A DNA stretch of 64,000 bases from Paracoccaceae bacterium (GTDB taxonomy: Bacteria; Pseudomonadota; Alphaproteobacteria; Rhodobacterales; Rhodobacteraceae): positions 114,721 to 178,720 of the forward strand of contig PAPN01000053.1 in assembly GCA_002708925.1 (NCBI GenBank), in the 5' to 3' direction. The notes beneath the pieces were generated by a model. The model was not told where the DNA came from and did no database searches. It was given only the letters and a program-made list of their open reading frames with translations. Positions 36,861-46,662 of this stretch are shown here, in pieces (within the stretch, counting starts at the first letter, position 1; the number at the start of each line of letters is the position of its first letter). The position numbers were made by a program, and so were the translations under genes.

Positions 36861-38036
36861 TTACAGGCGCTCGATGGCGATGGCGATGCCCTGACCGCCG
36901 CCGATGCACATGGTGATCAGCGCCTTAGAGCCACCGATACGTTCCAGTTCATACAGGGCCTTGATGGTGATCAGCGCGCCGGTGGCGCCAATCGGATGCC
37001 CCAGCGCAATCGCGCCGCCGTTCGGGTTCACCTTGGCGGGGTCCAGACCCAGCCCCTTGTTCACGGCCAGAGCCTGCGCGGCAAAAGCCTCGTTCGATTC
37101 GATCACGTCGAAATCGCTGATGCTCAGGCCGGTCTTGGCCATCAGGTTTTCCACCGCCGGGACAGGGCCGATGCCCATCACCTCGGGGCGCACGCCGGCA
37201 TGAGCATAGCCCAGGACGCGGGCCTTGGGCTTCAGCCCGGCCTTCTCGGCTGCCTCGGCGCGAGCCATCACAATCGCGGCCGCCCCGTCATTCAGACCCG
37301 AGGCATTGCCCGCCGTGACCAGACCGTCCTTTTTGAACGCGGGGCGCAGATTGGCCAGGGTTTCCTCGGTGGTGGGTTTGGCGTGTTCATCGGCGGCGAA
37401 TTCCACCACCTGACGTTTCACCTTTACTTCGACCGGCACGATCTGGCTGTTGAAATAGCCCTGCTCGATCGCGTTCAGCGCGCGGCGCTGCGATTCCGCA
37501 GCAAAGGCGTCCATCTGTTCGCGGGTCACGTCATGTTCGCAGGCCACGTTTTCCGCGGTGATCCCCATGTGGCCGGTGCCGAACGGGCAGTTCAGCGCGC
37601 CCAGCATCATGTCCACGGTGCGGATGTCGCCCATTTTCTGACCCCAGCGCTGATCCTGAATGATATAGGGCGAGCGGCTCATGTTCTCGGCCCCACCGGC
37701 GACGGCGAAATCCGCGTCGCCCAGCATCAGCGACTGCGTGGCCGATACAATCGCCTGCGCGCCCGAGCCACACAGCCGGTTCACATTCATCGCGGGTGTG
37801 GTGTTGGGAATCCCGGCCTCGACGGCGGCAACGCGCGACAGGTACATATCCCGAGGCTCGGTGTTGATGACATGGCCAAAGACCACGTGGCCGATCTGGT
37901 CTGGCTCAACGCCCGAGCGGGTCATGGCCTCTTTGGTGACAAGGGCGCCCAGTTGCGTGGGGGGCGTGCCGGCCAGCGATCCGCCAAATGTGCCAATCGC
38001 GGTGCGGGCACCGTCCAGAATTACGATATCAGTCAT
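36861..38036 (-). CDS. acetyl-CoA C-acyltransferase (thiolase)
   Basis: A 391-residue thiolase. The acylated cysteine is Cys89 in NVNRLCGSGAQA. The C-terminal motifs are NPNGGAIALGHPIGATG (His) and MCIGGGQG (Cys). It may run in either direction: beta-ketothiolysis of acyl-CoA, or condensation of two acetyl-CoA for polyhydroxybutyrate and the ethylmalonyl pathway. No phaB or beta-oxidation partner is adjacent, so the role is undecided. The ATG at 38036 is preferred over upstream in-frame codons by family start (MTDIVILDGARTAIG). Confidence 0.93.
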   Translation of the reverse strand: MTDIVILDGARTAIGTFGGSLAGTPPTQLGALVTKEAMTRSGVEPDQIGHVVFGHVINTEPRDMYLSRVAAVEAGIPNTTPAMNVNRLCGSGAQAIVSATQSLMLGDADFAVAGGAENMSRSPYIIQDQRWGQKMGDIRTVDMMLGALNCPFGTGHMGITAENVACEHDVTREQMDAFAAESQRRALNAIEQGYFNSQIVPVEVKVKRQVVEFAADEHAKPTTEETLANLRPAFKKDGLVTAGNASGLNDGAAAIVMARAEAAEKAGLKPKARVLGYAHAGVRPEVMGIGPVPAVENLMAKTGLSISDFDVIESNEAFAAQALAVNKGLGLDPAKVNPNGGAIALGHPIGATGALITIKALYELERIGGSKALITMCIGGGQGIAIAIERL

Positions 38037-38107
38037 GCTGTCTCTCCTCGGCTGAAGTCTGGGCGAAGCTAGCGCAGACATGATGTGCGAAACAGCAGAA
38101 AATAGAT

Positions 38108-38129
38108 CCCCACCGAAGGAACGGTGGGG
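38108..38129 (-). terminator. terminator after the 53-residue gene
   Basis: A perfect 8-base stem, CCCCACCG/CGGTGGGG, with a 6-base loop, 7 bases after the stop codon of the small gene. On the - strand it is followed by ATCTATTTT. Confidence 0.6.
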
Positions 38130-38136
38130 CACTTTA

Positions 38137-38298
38137 TCAATCTTGCGCGGTGAACAGGTTACTTTGGGTCAATTCACGCAGCAGACGCAGGACGCCGGGC
38201 TCGTCCGTCTTGTCTGTTTTCCCCCGAGCGGCGGCCTCGGCCAGCACTTCGGGCATCAGCTTCTCGGCGTCGGCCGGGTCAATTTTCTGATAGAACAT
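38137..38298 (-). CDS. small hypothetical protein, 53 residues
   Basis: A 53-residue acidic and helical protein starting MFYQKIDPADAEKLMPEVLA and ending LTQSNLFTAQD. GGATCC lies before the ATG, a moderate ribosome-binding site. It has its own terminator right behind the stop, and codon use fits the neighbours, so it is probably a real gene. No transmembrane segment or cysteine is present. Family not recognised; it sits between a thiolase and a protein phosphatase. Confidence 0.6.
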   Translation of the reverse strand: MFYQKIDPADAEKLMPEVLAEAAARGKTDKTDEPGVLRLLRELTQSNLFTAQD

Positions 38299-38397
38299 GG
38301 TGGATCCCTTTCATTGAACTCTGTCCAAATCGTGGGATGGGATCGCACCGAAAATCGGGCAGTATCGGTGTCAGGATTGTGGCAAATCCATCGAGTT

Positions 38398-39126
38398 TTA
38401 TGCGCTTGGTAACAGTTCGGCGCGCCCGAAGACGTCCAGAGTCCACACTTTCTGTCCCTCGAAAATAGCGGTGGTGAGCGGACGGCCATAGCCTGCCCCC
38501 CCGTCCAGATTGACGCGATTTCCCCGGTGTTCGGGGGCCTGGACGGCTGTGTGCCCGTGAACGACCAGCCAGGGATGCGGGCGAGGATCATTCAGGAATT
38601 CTCCGCGAATCCACATAAGATCATCGGGGTTTTGATTCTGCAGGGAAATGCCGGGGCGAATGCCGGCATGGACAAACAGCAGATCTCCAAGCAGCAGATG
38701 TGTGGGCAGGTTGGCCAGAAAATCCAGATGGGCCTGGGGGACGGTCTGCTGCGCCTCGGCGATCAGCTCATCTGTGGGGCGATCCAGATCGGACATGCCA
38801 TAGGATTCGAGCGTCGCCCGACCCCCGATCCGAGGGCCGGTCCATGGCACGCCAGACAAAACGCGCGGGTCCAGGTCAATCCCCTTGGAAACGAAGCCGT
38901 GGAACAGGTCATCATGATTGCCGCACAGGATTGTCCAGTCCCGACCGGCGGCCTGGCCCTCCATCAGGCGCTGAATGACCTTAGCACTGCCCGGCCCCCG
39001 ATCCACCAGATCCCCCAGAAACACGATCTTCGAGTCCGGGCCGCCGTCGGCCTCGATCCGCTGAAGGGCGGTTTCCAGCATGTCATACTGACCATGAATA
39101 TCGCCAACGGCGTAAATGGGGGGCAT
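38398..39126 (-). CDS. metallophosphoesterase, Ser/Thr phosphatase type
   Basis: A 242-residue calcineurin-like phosphatase. The metal-binding signatures are all present: GDIHGQYD (8-15), GDLVDRGP (about 38-45), GNHDDLF (about 69-75), LFVHAGIRPG (about 153-162) and VVHGHT (about 188-193). This is the PPP-type protein phosphatase pattern, also shared by diadenosine tetraphosphatases. Which substrate it takes cannot be read here. Soluble. Confidence 0.88.
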   Translation of the reverse strand: MPPIYAVGDIHGQYDMLETALQRIEADGGPDSKIVFLGDLVDRGPGSAKVIQRLMEGQAAGRDWTILCGNHDDLFHGFVSKGIDLDPRVLSGVPWTGPRIGGRATLESYGMSDLDRPTDELIAEAQQTVPQAHLDFLANLPTHLLLGDLLFVHAGIRPGISLQNQNPDDLMWIRGEFLNDPRPHPWLVVHGHTAVQAPEHRGNRVNLDGGAGYGRPLTTAIFEGQKVWTLDVFGRAELLPSA

Positions 39127-39191
39127 TGGGGGCTCCTGCCGGTTTGAGGCACCCTAGGGCAGGGGGGAACGAACGGCAATTGCGTGCAGAT

Positions 39192-39226
39192 AAAAAGCCC
39201 CGCCCAACGGATGCTGGACGGGGCCT
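39192..39226 (-). terminator. serA terminator
   Basis: On the - strand a stem GGCCCCGTCCA/TTGGGCGGGGC with a short loop is followed by TTTTT, about 20 bases after the serA stop. This is a clear rho-independent terminator of serC-serA. Confidence 0.8.
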
Positions 39227-39246
39227 ATGTTCAGATTTTGCAACGA

Positions 39247-40839
39247 TTAAGCGTTGAATTCCAGAGGCTTGATCTGCTTGAACAGGCCGGTTTCCGCCAG
39301 CGCGTCCAGCGTAGTCTGGTTCAGCGAATCATCCACATACAGCAGGGCAATCGCCTCGCCACCCGCGGCGGCGCGGCCCAGGGTAAAGTTGGCGATGTTG
39401 ACGCCGTTTTTACCCAGAACACCGCCCAGAGTACCGATGATGCCGGGGACATCTTCGTTGGTGGTGTAGAGCATGTGCTCGCCCACTTCGGCGTCGATGT
39501 TGATGCCTTTGATCTGGATGAAACGCGGCTTGCCATCGCTGAACACGGTGCCCGCGATCGAGCGTTCCCGCTTGTCGGTGACGACGGTCACTTTGACATA
39601 GCCCTCGAACGCGCCCGATTTGTCCTGATTGGTGGTGCTGATCTGAATCCCGCGTTCCTTGGCAACAACAGGGGCCGAGACCATGTTCACATCGGGGTTC
39701 GATTTCTTCATGATCCCTGCCACGACCGAGCAGTTCAGCGCGGGCAGGTTCATTTCGGACACAACACCATCGTACAGGATGTTGATGGCTTTGATCGGTT
39801 CATCAGTCAACTGCCCGATGAAGCTGCCCAGATGCCCGGACAGGGCAACCCAGGGGCCCATGACCTTAGCTTCTTCGGCGGTCATCGAGGGCAGGTTCAG
39901 CGCGTTTTCAACCGCGCCATCCAGCAGGTAGTTCGACATCTGCTCGGCCACTTGCAGGGCCACGTTTTCCTGTGCCTCGGTGGTCGAGGCGCCCAGATGC
40001 GGGGTGCAGACGACGTTGGGCAGGCCAAACAGCACGTTTTCCTTGGCGGGCTCTTCGGCGAAGACGTCAAAGGCTGCGCCAGCGACGTGGCCGGATTTCA
40101 GCAGCTCGGCCAGGGCGTTTTCGTCCACCAGGCCGCCGCGGGCACAGTTGATGATGCGCACGCCTTTTTTGGTCTTGGCCAGGTTTTCAGCCGACAGGAT
40201 GTTGCGGGTGCCATCGGTCAGCGGCACGTGCAGGGTGATGAAATCGGCGCGCGCCAGCAGATCGTCCAGCTCGACCTTCTCCACGCCCATCTTGTCGGCT
40301 TTTTCCTCGGACAGGAACGGGTCGAAGGCGATGACCTTCATTTTCAGGCCCTTGGCACGGTCGCACACGATGCCACCGATGTTGCCGGCGCCGATGACGC
40401 CCAGGGTTTTGTTGGTCAGCTCAACGCCCATGAATTTCGATTTTTCCCACTTGCCGGCATGGGTGCTGGCCGAGGCTTCGGGGATCTGACGGGCCACGGC
40501 GAACATCATGGCGATGGCGTGCTCGGCAGTGGTGATCATGTTGCCGAAGGGGGTGTTCATCACAATCACACCCTTTTTCGAGGCCGCCTCTTTGTCCACG
40601 TTATCGGTGCCGATCCCGGCGCGGCCGACGACTTTCAGCTTGTCGGCGTGCTCCAGCAGCGAGGGGGTGACCTTGGTGGCCGAGCGGATCGCCAGGCCGT
40701 CATACTGACCGATGATTTCGGCCAGCTTTTCCTTGTCCTTGCCCACGTCGGGCAGGAAATCAACGTCGATGCCGCGATCACGGAAGATCTGAACGGCGGT
40801 TTCGGACAGTTTGTCAGATACGAGAACTTTGGGGGCCAT
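39247..40839 (-). CDS. serA: D-3-phosphoglycerate dehydrogenase
   Basis: A 530-residue long-form SerA, the first step of serine synthesis. The NAD-binding loop is VIGAGNIGG (about 146-154). The catalytic residues lie in NCARGGLVDE (Arg) and the HLGAST region (His). An intervening domain (about 315-450) and a C-terminal ACT domain (about 455-530) follow; the ACT domain usually mediates serine feedback. The start MAPKVLVSD at 40839 is chosen by family; the frame runs further upstream. It lies 89 bases after serC in the same transcript. Confidence 0.95.
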   Translation of the reverse strand: MAPKVLVSDKLSETAVQIFRDRGIDVDFLPDVGKDKEKLAEIIGQYDGLAIRSATKVTPSLLEHADKLKVVGRAGIGTDNVDKEAASKKGVIVMNTPFGNMITTAEHAIAMMFAVARQIPEASASTHAGKWEKSKFMGVELTNKTLGVIGAGNIGGIVCDRAKGLKMKVIAFDPFLSEEKADKMGVEKVELDDLLARADFITLHVPLTDGTRNILSAENLAKTKKGVRIINCARGGLVDENALAELLKSGHVAGAAFDVFAEEPAKENVLFGLPNVVCTPHLGASTTEAQENVALQVAEQMSNYLLDGAVENALNLPSMTAEEAKVMGPWVALSGHLGSFIGQLTDEPIKAINILYDGVVSEMNLPALNCSVVAGIMKKSNPDVNMVSAPVVAKERGIQISTTNQDKSGAFEGYVKVTVVTDKRERSIAGTVFSDGKPRFIQIKGINIDAEVGEHMLYTTNEDVPGIIGTLGGVLGKNGVNIANFTLGRAAAGGEAIALLYVDDSLNQTTLDALAETGLFKQIKPLEFNA

Positions 40840-40928
40840 GTGTTTGGTCCTTTGATGTCGGGTGGCCGAGTGGGCCATGAATGATGAAGTGGGGGAACGG
40901 CCCGGCGTTACCGCCGGGCAGTCATCAC

Positions 40929-42071
40929 TTATTGGGCTGCGATCTCGGCCTCGAAGGCCCATTCCAGCCAGGGCAGCATCGCCTCGATGTCCGAGGTCTC
41001 AACCGTGCCGCCGCACCAGATGCGCAGGCCCGCGGGGGCGTCGCGATAGGCACCGATGTCCAGCGCGATGTTTTCGGCCTCCAGGCGTTTGGCCACGGCC
41101 TTGGCAAAGGCGGCACCGTCCTGAATGCGGTCATCGGTGAACTTCAGGCAGACCGAGGTGTTCGAGCGCGTGGCTTCATCCTCGGCCAGGTTGGCGATCC
41201 AGGGCTTGGCGTCGCAGAAATCGAACACGGCCTGCGCGTTGGCATTGGCGCGGCCCATCAGGCCTTGCAGGCCACCCACGGAACGGGCCCAGTCCAGCGC
41301 GACCAGGTAATCCTCGACGGCCAGCATCGAGGGGGTGTTGATGGTGGCGCCGGTAAAGATGCCCTCGATCAGCTTGCCGCCCTTGGTCAGGCGGAAAATC
41401 TTCGGCAGCGGCCATGCGGGGGTGTAGCTTTCCAGACGTTCCACCGCGCGTGGGCTGAGGATCAGGATGCCGTGGGCCGCTTCGCCGCCCAGAACCTTCT
41501 GCCAGCTAAAGGTGGTCACATCCAGTTTGTCCCAGGGCAGGTCCATTGCGAATGCGGCCGAGGTGGCGTCGCAGATGGTCAGGCCTTCGCGGTCGGCGGG
41601 GATGAAATCACCGTTGGGAACACGCACACCCGAGGTGGTGCCGTTCCAGGTGAACACGACGTCGTTGTTGAAATCGATGGTGCTCAGGTCAACGATCTGG
41701 CCGTATTCGGCGGTTTTCACCTCGGCGTCGATCTTCAGCTGTTTCACAACATCGGCGACCCAGCCCGAACCAAAGGATTCCCACGCGACCATCTCAGCCT
41801 TACGCGCGCCCAGCAGCGACCACAGGGCCATTTCCACGGCGCCAGTGTCCGACGCGGGCACGATGCCGATTTTATAGTCTGCGGGGATGCCCAGTACCTC
41901 GCGGGTGCCTTCGATGGCATCCTTCAGCTTGGCCTTGCCGATGGCGGCACGGTGCGACCGGCCCAAGGCGGCGTCCGACAGCAGATCCAGCGAGAATGTG
42001 GGGATTTTGGCACAGGGGCCCGAGGAAAAACGCGGATTAGCCGGCCGCGTTGCCGGTTGTTCAATAGCCAT
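40929..42071 (-). CDS. serC: phosphoserine aminotransferase
   Basis: A 380-residue PLP-dependent enzyme of the alphaproteobacterial SerC branch. It starts [20 protein letters not shown], and the PLP lysine lies in [16 protein letters not shown] (about 181-196). It converts 3-phosphohydroxypyruvate and glutamate to phosphoserine. GGAAGG lies 12 bases before the ATG. Its 5' leader holds the serC RNA motif, which is the insertion point of the prophage element, so the native promoter has been separated from the gene. Confidence 0.95.
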   Translation of the reverse strand: MAIEQPATRPANPRFSSGPCAKIPTFSLDLLSDAALGRSHRAAIGKAKLKDAIEGTREVLGIPADYKIGIVPASDTGAVEMALWSLLGARKAEMVAWESFGSGWVADVVKQLKIDAEVKTAEYGQIVDLSTIDFNNDVVFTWNGTTSGVRVPNGDFIPADREGLTICDATSAAFAMDLPWDKLDVTTFSWQKVLGGEAAHGILILSPRAVERLESYTPAWPLPKIFRLTKGGKLIEGIFTGATINTPSMLAVEDYLVALDWARSVGGLQGLMGRANANAQAVFDFCDAKPWIANLAEDEATRSNTSVCLKFTDDRIQDGAAFAKAVAKRLEAENIALDIGAYRDAPAGLRIWCGGTVETSDIEAMLPWLEWAFEAEIAAQ

Positions 42072-42126
42072 GAATGCTACCCTTCCAGATAAGCGCCTCT
42101 CGTTGGGGAGAGGTGTCCCACGAACG
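42072..42126 (-). promoter_or_regulatory. serC leader RNA motif
   Basis: Reading the - strand, the leader contains GGGACACCTCTCCCC then AACGAGAGG. These fold as a CCTCTC/GAGAGG hairpin about 25 bases before the serC start. A conserved serC RNA motif is known directly upstream of serC in alphaproteobacteria, and position and shape fit. The left att core coincides with this hairpin. I matched it from memory, not by a covariance search. Confidence 0.55.
42099..42119. repeat. attL core
   Basis: This is 21 bases identical to the right core except for one extra G in the G-run. It forms the serC leader hairpin on the - strand. It marks the left junction of chromosome and element. Confidence 0.75.
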
Positions 42127-42236
42127 GACCTATGAAACCCTAGAAAAAAAAGCAATAGGGAAAGATGAGATCGCTAAAAACAGCGCGATTTCGTGCAGCT
42201 TTGCGCCGAACAATGCGGGAACGACCCGCAATCAGC

Positions 42237-42257
42237 GACACAAAACTGACACAGCAA
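42237..42257 (+). repeat. left copy of 21-base repeat, possible integrase arm site
   Basis: The sequence matches 49288-49308 at 20 of 21 positions, in the same orientation. It contains two direct TGACACA-like units 10 bases apart. It lies 117 bases inside attL. Paired direct repeats near both ends are what tyrosine integrases bind as arm-type sites. The remaining 42120-42313 shows no convincing gene. Confidence 0.4.
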
Positions 42258-42313
42258 ATCCGACTGCGATCACGGCGGAAGCTCCGCGCACAAAGTCGAT
42301 TCTCTCCCGTTTT

Positions 42314-42520
42314 ATGGCCCCGACCCACAAGCGTGTTGCGCGGGTGCTGGGTTATGTGCTGACGCTTGGCACCGCCGACGCATGGATTGGCTTCGTCACG
42401 GTCATCACGGCGCGCATGACAGTCCAGGAGCGCGCCTGTCTTGCCATCGCTGCGCTGACCTCGCTGCCCGATGACGTCGAAGACATGGTTTGGGCCAGGG
42501 GAGGACAGAGCAACGGTTGA
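42314..42520 (+). CDS. small phage-type hypothetical protein
   Basis: A 68-residue frame just before the terminase, starting MAPTHKRVARVLGYVLTLGT and ending DDVEDMVWARGGQ. It lies where phages carry small head or packaging genes, and codon use is compatible with coding. There is no clear ribosome-binding site. The frame may have been longer and truncated at the left. Uncertain. Confidence 0.4.
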   Translation: MAPTHKRVARVLGYVLTLGTADAWIGFVTVITARMTVQERACLAIAALTSLPDDVEDMVWARGGQSNG

Positions 42521-42549
42521 ACGAAGAGAGACGCGTGAAAGAGGATTGA

Positions 42550-44189
42550 ATGAGCGACGCGACAAAGAAAAAAAGAGAGTGGCGCAAGGCGGATGGATCG
42601 AAGCTGCCGCCCGCTTCCGAGCCGTTGAGCCAACGCGGATCGGATCAGTTGCAAGCCGATCTCTTTGGAAATGGTCCCAATGCCGCCGATCTGCTGAATG
42701 CACGGGACCGGGGAGGAGAGTTTTCTCTTTTCGCGCCCGAGGAAAATTCCGCCGATCTGACCGCCGCCGAAAGAGCTATGCGCTTCATGCATAGACTGTC
42801 CATTCCCGAGGGGCCGAACGCCGGGAAGCCGGTCAAGCTGGCCCCGTTTCAGCGCCAATTCATCGAAGGCGCAATGGCCCCGGACGTGTCCAACGCCATT
42901 CTCAGCATCGGGCGCGGCAATGCCAAAACCGCGCTGACGGCAGGGATCGCTCTGGGCGGTCTGCTGGGCGTGTGGGATCGTCAGCCGCGCCGGGAAATCG
43001 TGGTGGCCGCGCGAACCCGTGACCAGGGCAAAATCGCCTGGGACTTTGCAGCCGGTTTCGCGGCGGGCATGTCCTGCGCGTGATCGCGGCGGATGGCAAA
43101 TCGGCCCTGGGCGGCGCTCCCACAATGGTGATCATGGACGAACGAGGGCATTGGGCGCTGGATCGCGGCGACGAGTTGGAACATGCGCTGTTGTCGGGCA
43201 TGGGTAAGCGCGGCGGGCGGGCCTTTCTGATCAGCACCAGCGCCAGCGACGACACGCACCCGTTTTCCCGGTGGATCGACGATCCCTTGCCCGGTTCCTA
43301 TGTCCAGGAGCATCGCCCGTCCCCCGGCTTGCCTGCGGATGATCGGGAATCGCTGCTGATCGCCAATCCCGGTTCGGAATACGGGATCGGCGCGTCCATG
43401 GATTGGCTGGAGGCACAGGCCAAACGGGCGATTGCGCGCGGCGGCTCCAGCCTTACCAGTTTCCGGCTCTACAACCGCAATGAACGCGTGTCGGGGGAAA
43501 CCCGTGAACTGCTGGTTACCATGGACGAATGGCTGGCCTGCGAGACCGCCAATTTGCCCCCGCGCCAGGGCGGCGTGGTGATCGGGATCGACCTGGGCGG
43601 ATCGGCCTCGATGACGGCGGCGGCGTTCTACTGGCCGGAAACCGGACGGCTGGAATGCCTGGGCACGTTCCCGTCTGCCCCTTCTTTGCTGGATCGGGGC
43701 CAGTCCGATGGCGTCTCAGACCGCTATGTCAAAATGCAGGACCGCGGGGAACTGACGGTGCTGGGGGATCGGACGGTGCCGGTGGCCCCATGGCTGGCCG
43801 AGGTGTTGCGCCATGTCGAAGGCGAGACCGTCAGCGCAATCACCATGGACCGTTACAAACAGGCCGAGCTGTCCGAAGGGTTGAATCGTGCAGGCATCCG
43901 CGCGCCGCTGGCATGGCGGGGGCAGGGGTTCCGCGACGGGGGCGAGGATTGCGAACGCTTTCGCCGGGCGGTGTTTGACGGCCAGGTGAAAGCCGAACCG
44001 TCGCTTCTGCTGCGCTCTGCTTTCGCGGATGCGGTCTGCAAACGCGACGACGCCAACAATCTCAAACTCACCAAAGCGCGGTCCACGGGCCGGATCGACG
44101 CGGCATCGGCCACGGTGCTGGCCGTCGCCCAGGGCGCACGGATCGCCGCGCAACCCAGACAGAAAGCGAGAATCCATTGGATGACCTGA
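42550..44189 (+). pseudogene. phage terminase large subunit, internal deletion
   Basis: The first part (42550-43083) holds the N-terminus and the Walker A-like SIGRGNAKT of a terminase ATPase. The second part (from about 43060, another frame) continues GHVLRVIAADGKSALGG, then Walker B VIMDERGHW, a coupling motif, and the nuclease domain with GIDLGGSAS. At the junction the frame jumps and the stretch normally between these segments (I estimate 50-70 residues) is missing. A deletion therefore broke the gene. An ATG inside (43080) could still make the C-terminal half. Terminase packages DNA into the prohead. Confidence 0.8.
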
Positions 44190-44521
44190 ACGCTTCCCAA
44201 CTCAATCGCCGTATCCAGTTTCGGCGCGACGTTGGCACCGAAGACGATGGTTTGCGCCGCGTCCCTGATTGGCAAGACCTTGGCGGTCCGGTCTATGCGC
44301 GCCGCCGGGATATTTCCGATCAGGAAAAGATACTGGCCGGGATGAAAACGAACATTCTGATCGTCCGATTTATCGTCCGCTCCAGCACGTTGACCCGCGA
44401 TGTTCTGCACTGGGATCGTGTGGTGCATGAAGGCGATATTTTCGACATCACGGGCATCAAAGAGGTTCCGCCCGGTCGCGCATTCATCGAGTTCACAGCC
44501 AAAATGGACCCGTTCTCATGA
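44177..44521 (+). CDS. phage head closure (head-tail adaptor) protein
   Basis: A 114-residue protein of the SPP1 gp16/HK97-type head closure family: LNRRIQFRR near the N-terminus, VYARRRDIS in the middle, and a beta-rich end with HEGDIFDITGIKEVPPGRAFI. It starts with TTG at 44177, overlapping the terminase remnant by 13 bases. The frame is intact. In phages it closes the head before the tail is joined. Confidence 0.75.
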   Translation: MDDLNASQLNRRIQFRRDVGTEDDGLRRVPDWQDLGGPVYARRRDISDQEKILAGMKTNILIVRFIVRSSTLTRDVLHWDRVVHEGDIFDITGIKEVPPGRAFIEFTAKMDPFS

Positions 44522-44856
44522 GTGTCCGGCGTGATCACCACCGCTATTCCAAGCGCGTGACGCGGACCAAACGCTGGCAGGTTCTGCGCATGGAAATTCT
44601 GGAACGGGATCGGTTCCGGTGCCGGTCCTGCGGCTGCGGTGGGCGGCTTGAGGTGGACCATATCAAGCCCGTTCGGACCCACCCGGAATTGTCCTACGAC
44701 CCCGGCAACCTTCAGGCGCTTTGCCCCAGTTGCCACACCCGAAAAACACGGATCGAGTGCGGGCATCCCCCGCCCCGAGAGGACCGCCAGGATTGGCGGA
44801 ATGCGGTCGAGGCGCTGGAGCGCCCCGGCAAAACCCAACTCAAGCCAAAGGAATGA
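44518..44856 (+). CDS. phage HNH endonuclease
   Basis: A 112-residue HNH protein. The zinc pairs CRSCGCGG and CPSCHTRK flank the core VDHIKPVRTH...NLQALC, with the catalytic His in VDHI. Small HNH proteins next to terminase are needed for DNA packaging in HK97-like phages and in some satellites. It overlaps the preceding gene by 4 bases. The frame is intact. Confidence 0.85.
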   Translation: MSVRRDHHRYSKRVTRTKRWQVLRMEILERDRFRCRSCGCGGRLEVDHIKPVRTHPELSYDPGNLQALCPSCHTRKTRIECGHPPPREDRQDWRNAVEALERPGKTQLKPKE

Positions 44857-44858
44857 AG

Positions 44859-45977
44859 ATGCTTGAAAGTGTGAAGATCGCGCGGCGGCAAAGCGAAATC
44901 CGCCAGAAACTGTCCGAGCTGGCAGGCAAGGAAAGCCCCAGCGACGACGAGATCCGCAGCATGGAGGATCTGGACCGGGAATACCGCCAGAACGAAACCC
45001 GTTACCGCGCGGCGTTGATTGCCGAGGATACAGAACGCCGCGAGGCCGGGGCCGATCTGGAAACCCGTTCTGCGCAGGAATGGGCCGAGATGATGGCCGG
45101 GTTCGAGCTGCGTCAGGTTGCGCTGGCCCTGGATGAAGGGCGGCAACTGAGCGGCCAGACCGCCGAGATTGTGCAGGAACTGCGCGAACAGGGCGGGTTC
45201 CGGGGTGTGCCGGTGCCGTGGCAAGCGCTGGAAGTCCGCGCCGGGGAAACCGTGGCCGATGGGACGCCGACCCCGACCCAGACGCGCCCGATCATTGACC
45301 GGCTGTTCCCCGATAGTGTGGCCGCGCGCATGGGGGCGCAGATGATCAACATTGACGCGGGCGCGGTGGAATGGCCCGTGACCACCTCCAGCGTCACCGC
45401 AGGCTGGGCCGATGGCGAGACCGAAAATGTGGCTGGACCCAGCGCCTATGCGACCACGGACAAATCCATGGCGCCGGACCATAACCTTGGCATTCAGATG
45501 AAAATCACCCGCAAGGCCCTGAAACAGACCGGCGCAGCACTGGAACAGGCTGTGCGGCGTGACATGAACGGGGCCATGGGCGTCGCGCTGGATCACGCTG
45601 TATTCCAGGGCAGCGGGGCCAATGGTCAGCCCTTGGGTGTGATCACCGGCGCGGCCACGTATGGGATCACGTCCACCGCGATTGACGCACAGGCGAGCTG
45701 GGCCGCTTTCCGTGCTGCCGTGACCCGGTTCATGACCGCCAATACCGCCGGATCGCCCGATGCGGTGCGCGCCCTGATCCGGCCCGAGCTGTGGGATTAT
45801 CTGGACGGGGTTCTGATCCCCGGCACCGCCGTGACGGAATGGGATCGCCTGGTGAAGAACATCCCGGCGGGCAATATCGCCATGACGAATAACGGCCTGG
45901 CCGAGCCTTCGGGATCGCCCCTGTCCACCTCTTCGCTGCTGACCACCCGCGCGGGCGGCGTGGCTCCACTCTGGTGA
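44859..45977 (+). pseudogene. HK97-type major capsid protein, C-terminus lost
   Basis: The ATG at 44859, with AAGGAA 8 bases upstream, opens a 372-residue product. The N-terminal coiled-coil delta/scaffold domain is about residues 1-100 and the HK97 capsid core follows (FPDSVAARMGAQ, LDHAVFQGSGANGQPLGV). Family members continue past the TTRAGG stretch for about 30-40 more residues. Here the sequence runs directly into the 3' part of a portal gene in another frame, so a deletion removed the capsid end and most of the portal gene. The protein may still be made but would lack a core strand. Confidence 0.75.
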
Positions 45978-46414
45978 TCGAGGGCGTGGCCCAGGCAACG
46001 GCGGCGGGGATGAACCCCCAACTGGGTCAGAAGCCCGACCAGTTGTCGCCCGATCTGTCCAAATCCATGACGGCCGAGACCCTGACCGCCGCGCGGGCGG
46101 GCATCCTCATGGCCTATGGTGTGTTGCCCTCATTGCTGAACCCTGCGGCCACCGGCCCCGTGGTCCGCGAGGCGCAGCGCTAGCTGGCCCTGTGGACCCT
46201 GCAACCCGTCGCCCAATTGTTGGCGCAGGAAGCCACCGCCAAGCTGGGCCAGGCCGTGACCGTGGACACGATCCGCCCCTTGCAAGCCTTCGACGCAGGC
46301 GGACGCGCCCGTGCTCTGTCGGCAATCGTCAAGACAATGGCCGAAGCCAAAGAGGCGGGCATTCCGCCCGGTGACCTGGCCGGGGCCATGCGCATGGTGG
46401 ATTGGGGGCAATAG
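45974..46414 (+). pseudogene. phage portal protein, C-terminal fragment with stop
   Basis: Only the C-terminal part of a portal protein remains: SMTAETLTAARAGILMAYGV, then LALWTLQPVAQLLAQE and a final segment ending DWGQ. An in-frame TAG at 46181 replaces what is probably a CAG in REAQR(Q)LALW. The 5' part is missing, and the fragment joins the capsid gene out of frame. Portal normally forms the DNA entry ring of the head. Confidence 0.75.
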
Positions 46415-46419
46415 GGAGA

Positions 46420-46662
46420 TCAGCTGCCCTTTAACGCAGCCTCGAAATCGGAGTGCAGCTTGGCAAAGTGGGCTTTCTGGCCCTCAGTGTCGATCAAGGA
46501 GTGAAATAGGGGGGATGCGGTGTTGATGACCTCGCATCCGTTCACCTCGATCAGGTTGCCTTCGCGGCCCGTGACCGTCACACTGGTAGTCACCTTGTCA
46601 TAGCCAGCGTCGGTCAGCTCTAGCATGACCAGCGAGTAATTCCTTCCGCCCTCAATCATCAT
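46420..46662 (-). CDS. small hypothetical protein coupled to repressor
   Basis: An 80-residue protein starting MMIEGGRNYSLVMLELTDAG. Its start overlaps the end of the helix-turn-helix gene by 4 bases, so the two are co-translated. Predicted beta-rich N-terminus and helical C-terminus; no known motif. It may modulate the repressor, which is a guess from position. Confidence 0.55.
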   Translation of the reverse strand: MMIEGGRNYSLVMLELTDAGYDKVTTSVTVTGREGNLIEVNGCEVINTASPLFHSLIDTEGQKAHFAKLHSDFEAALKGS

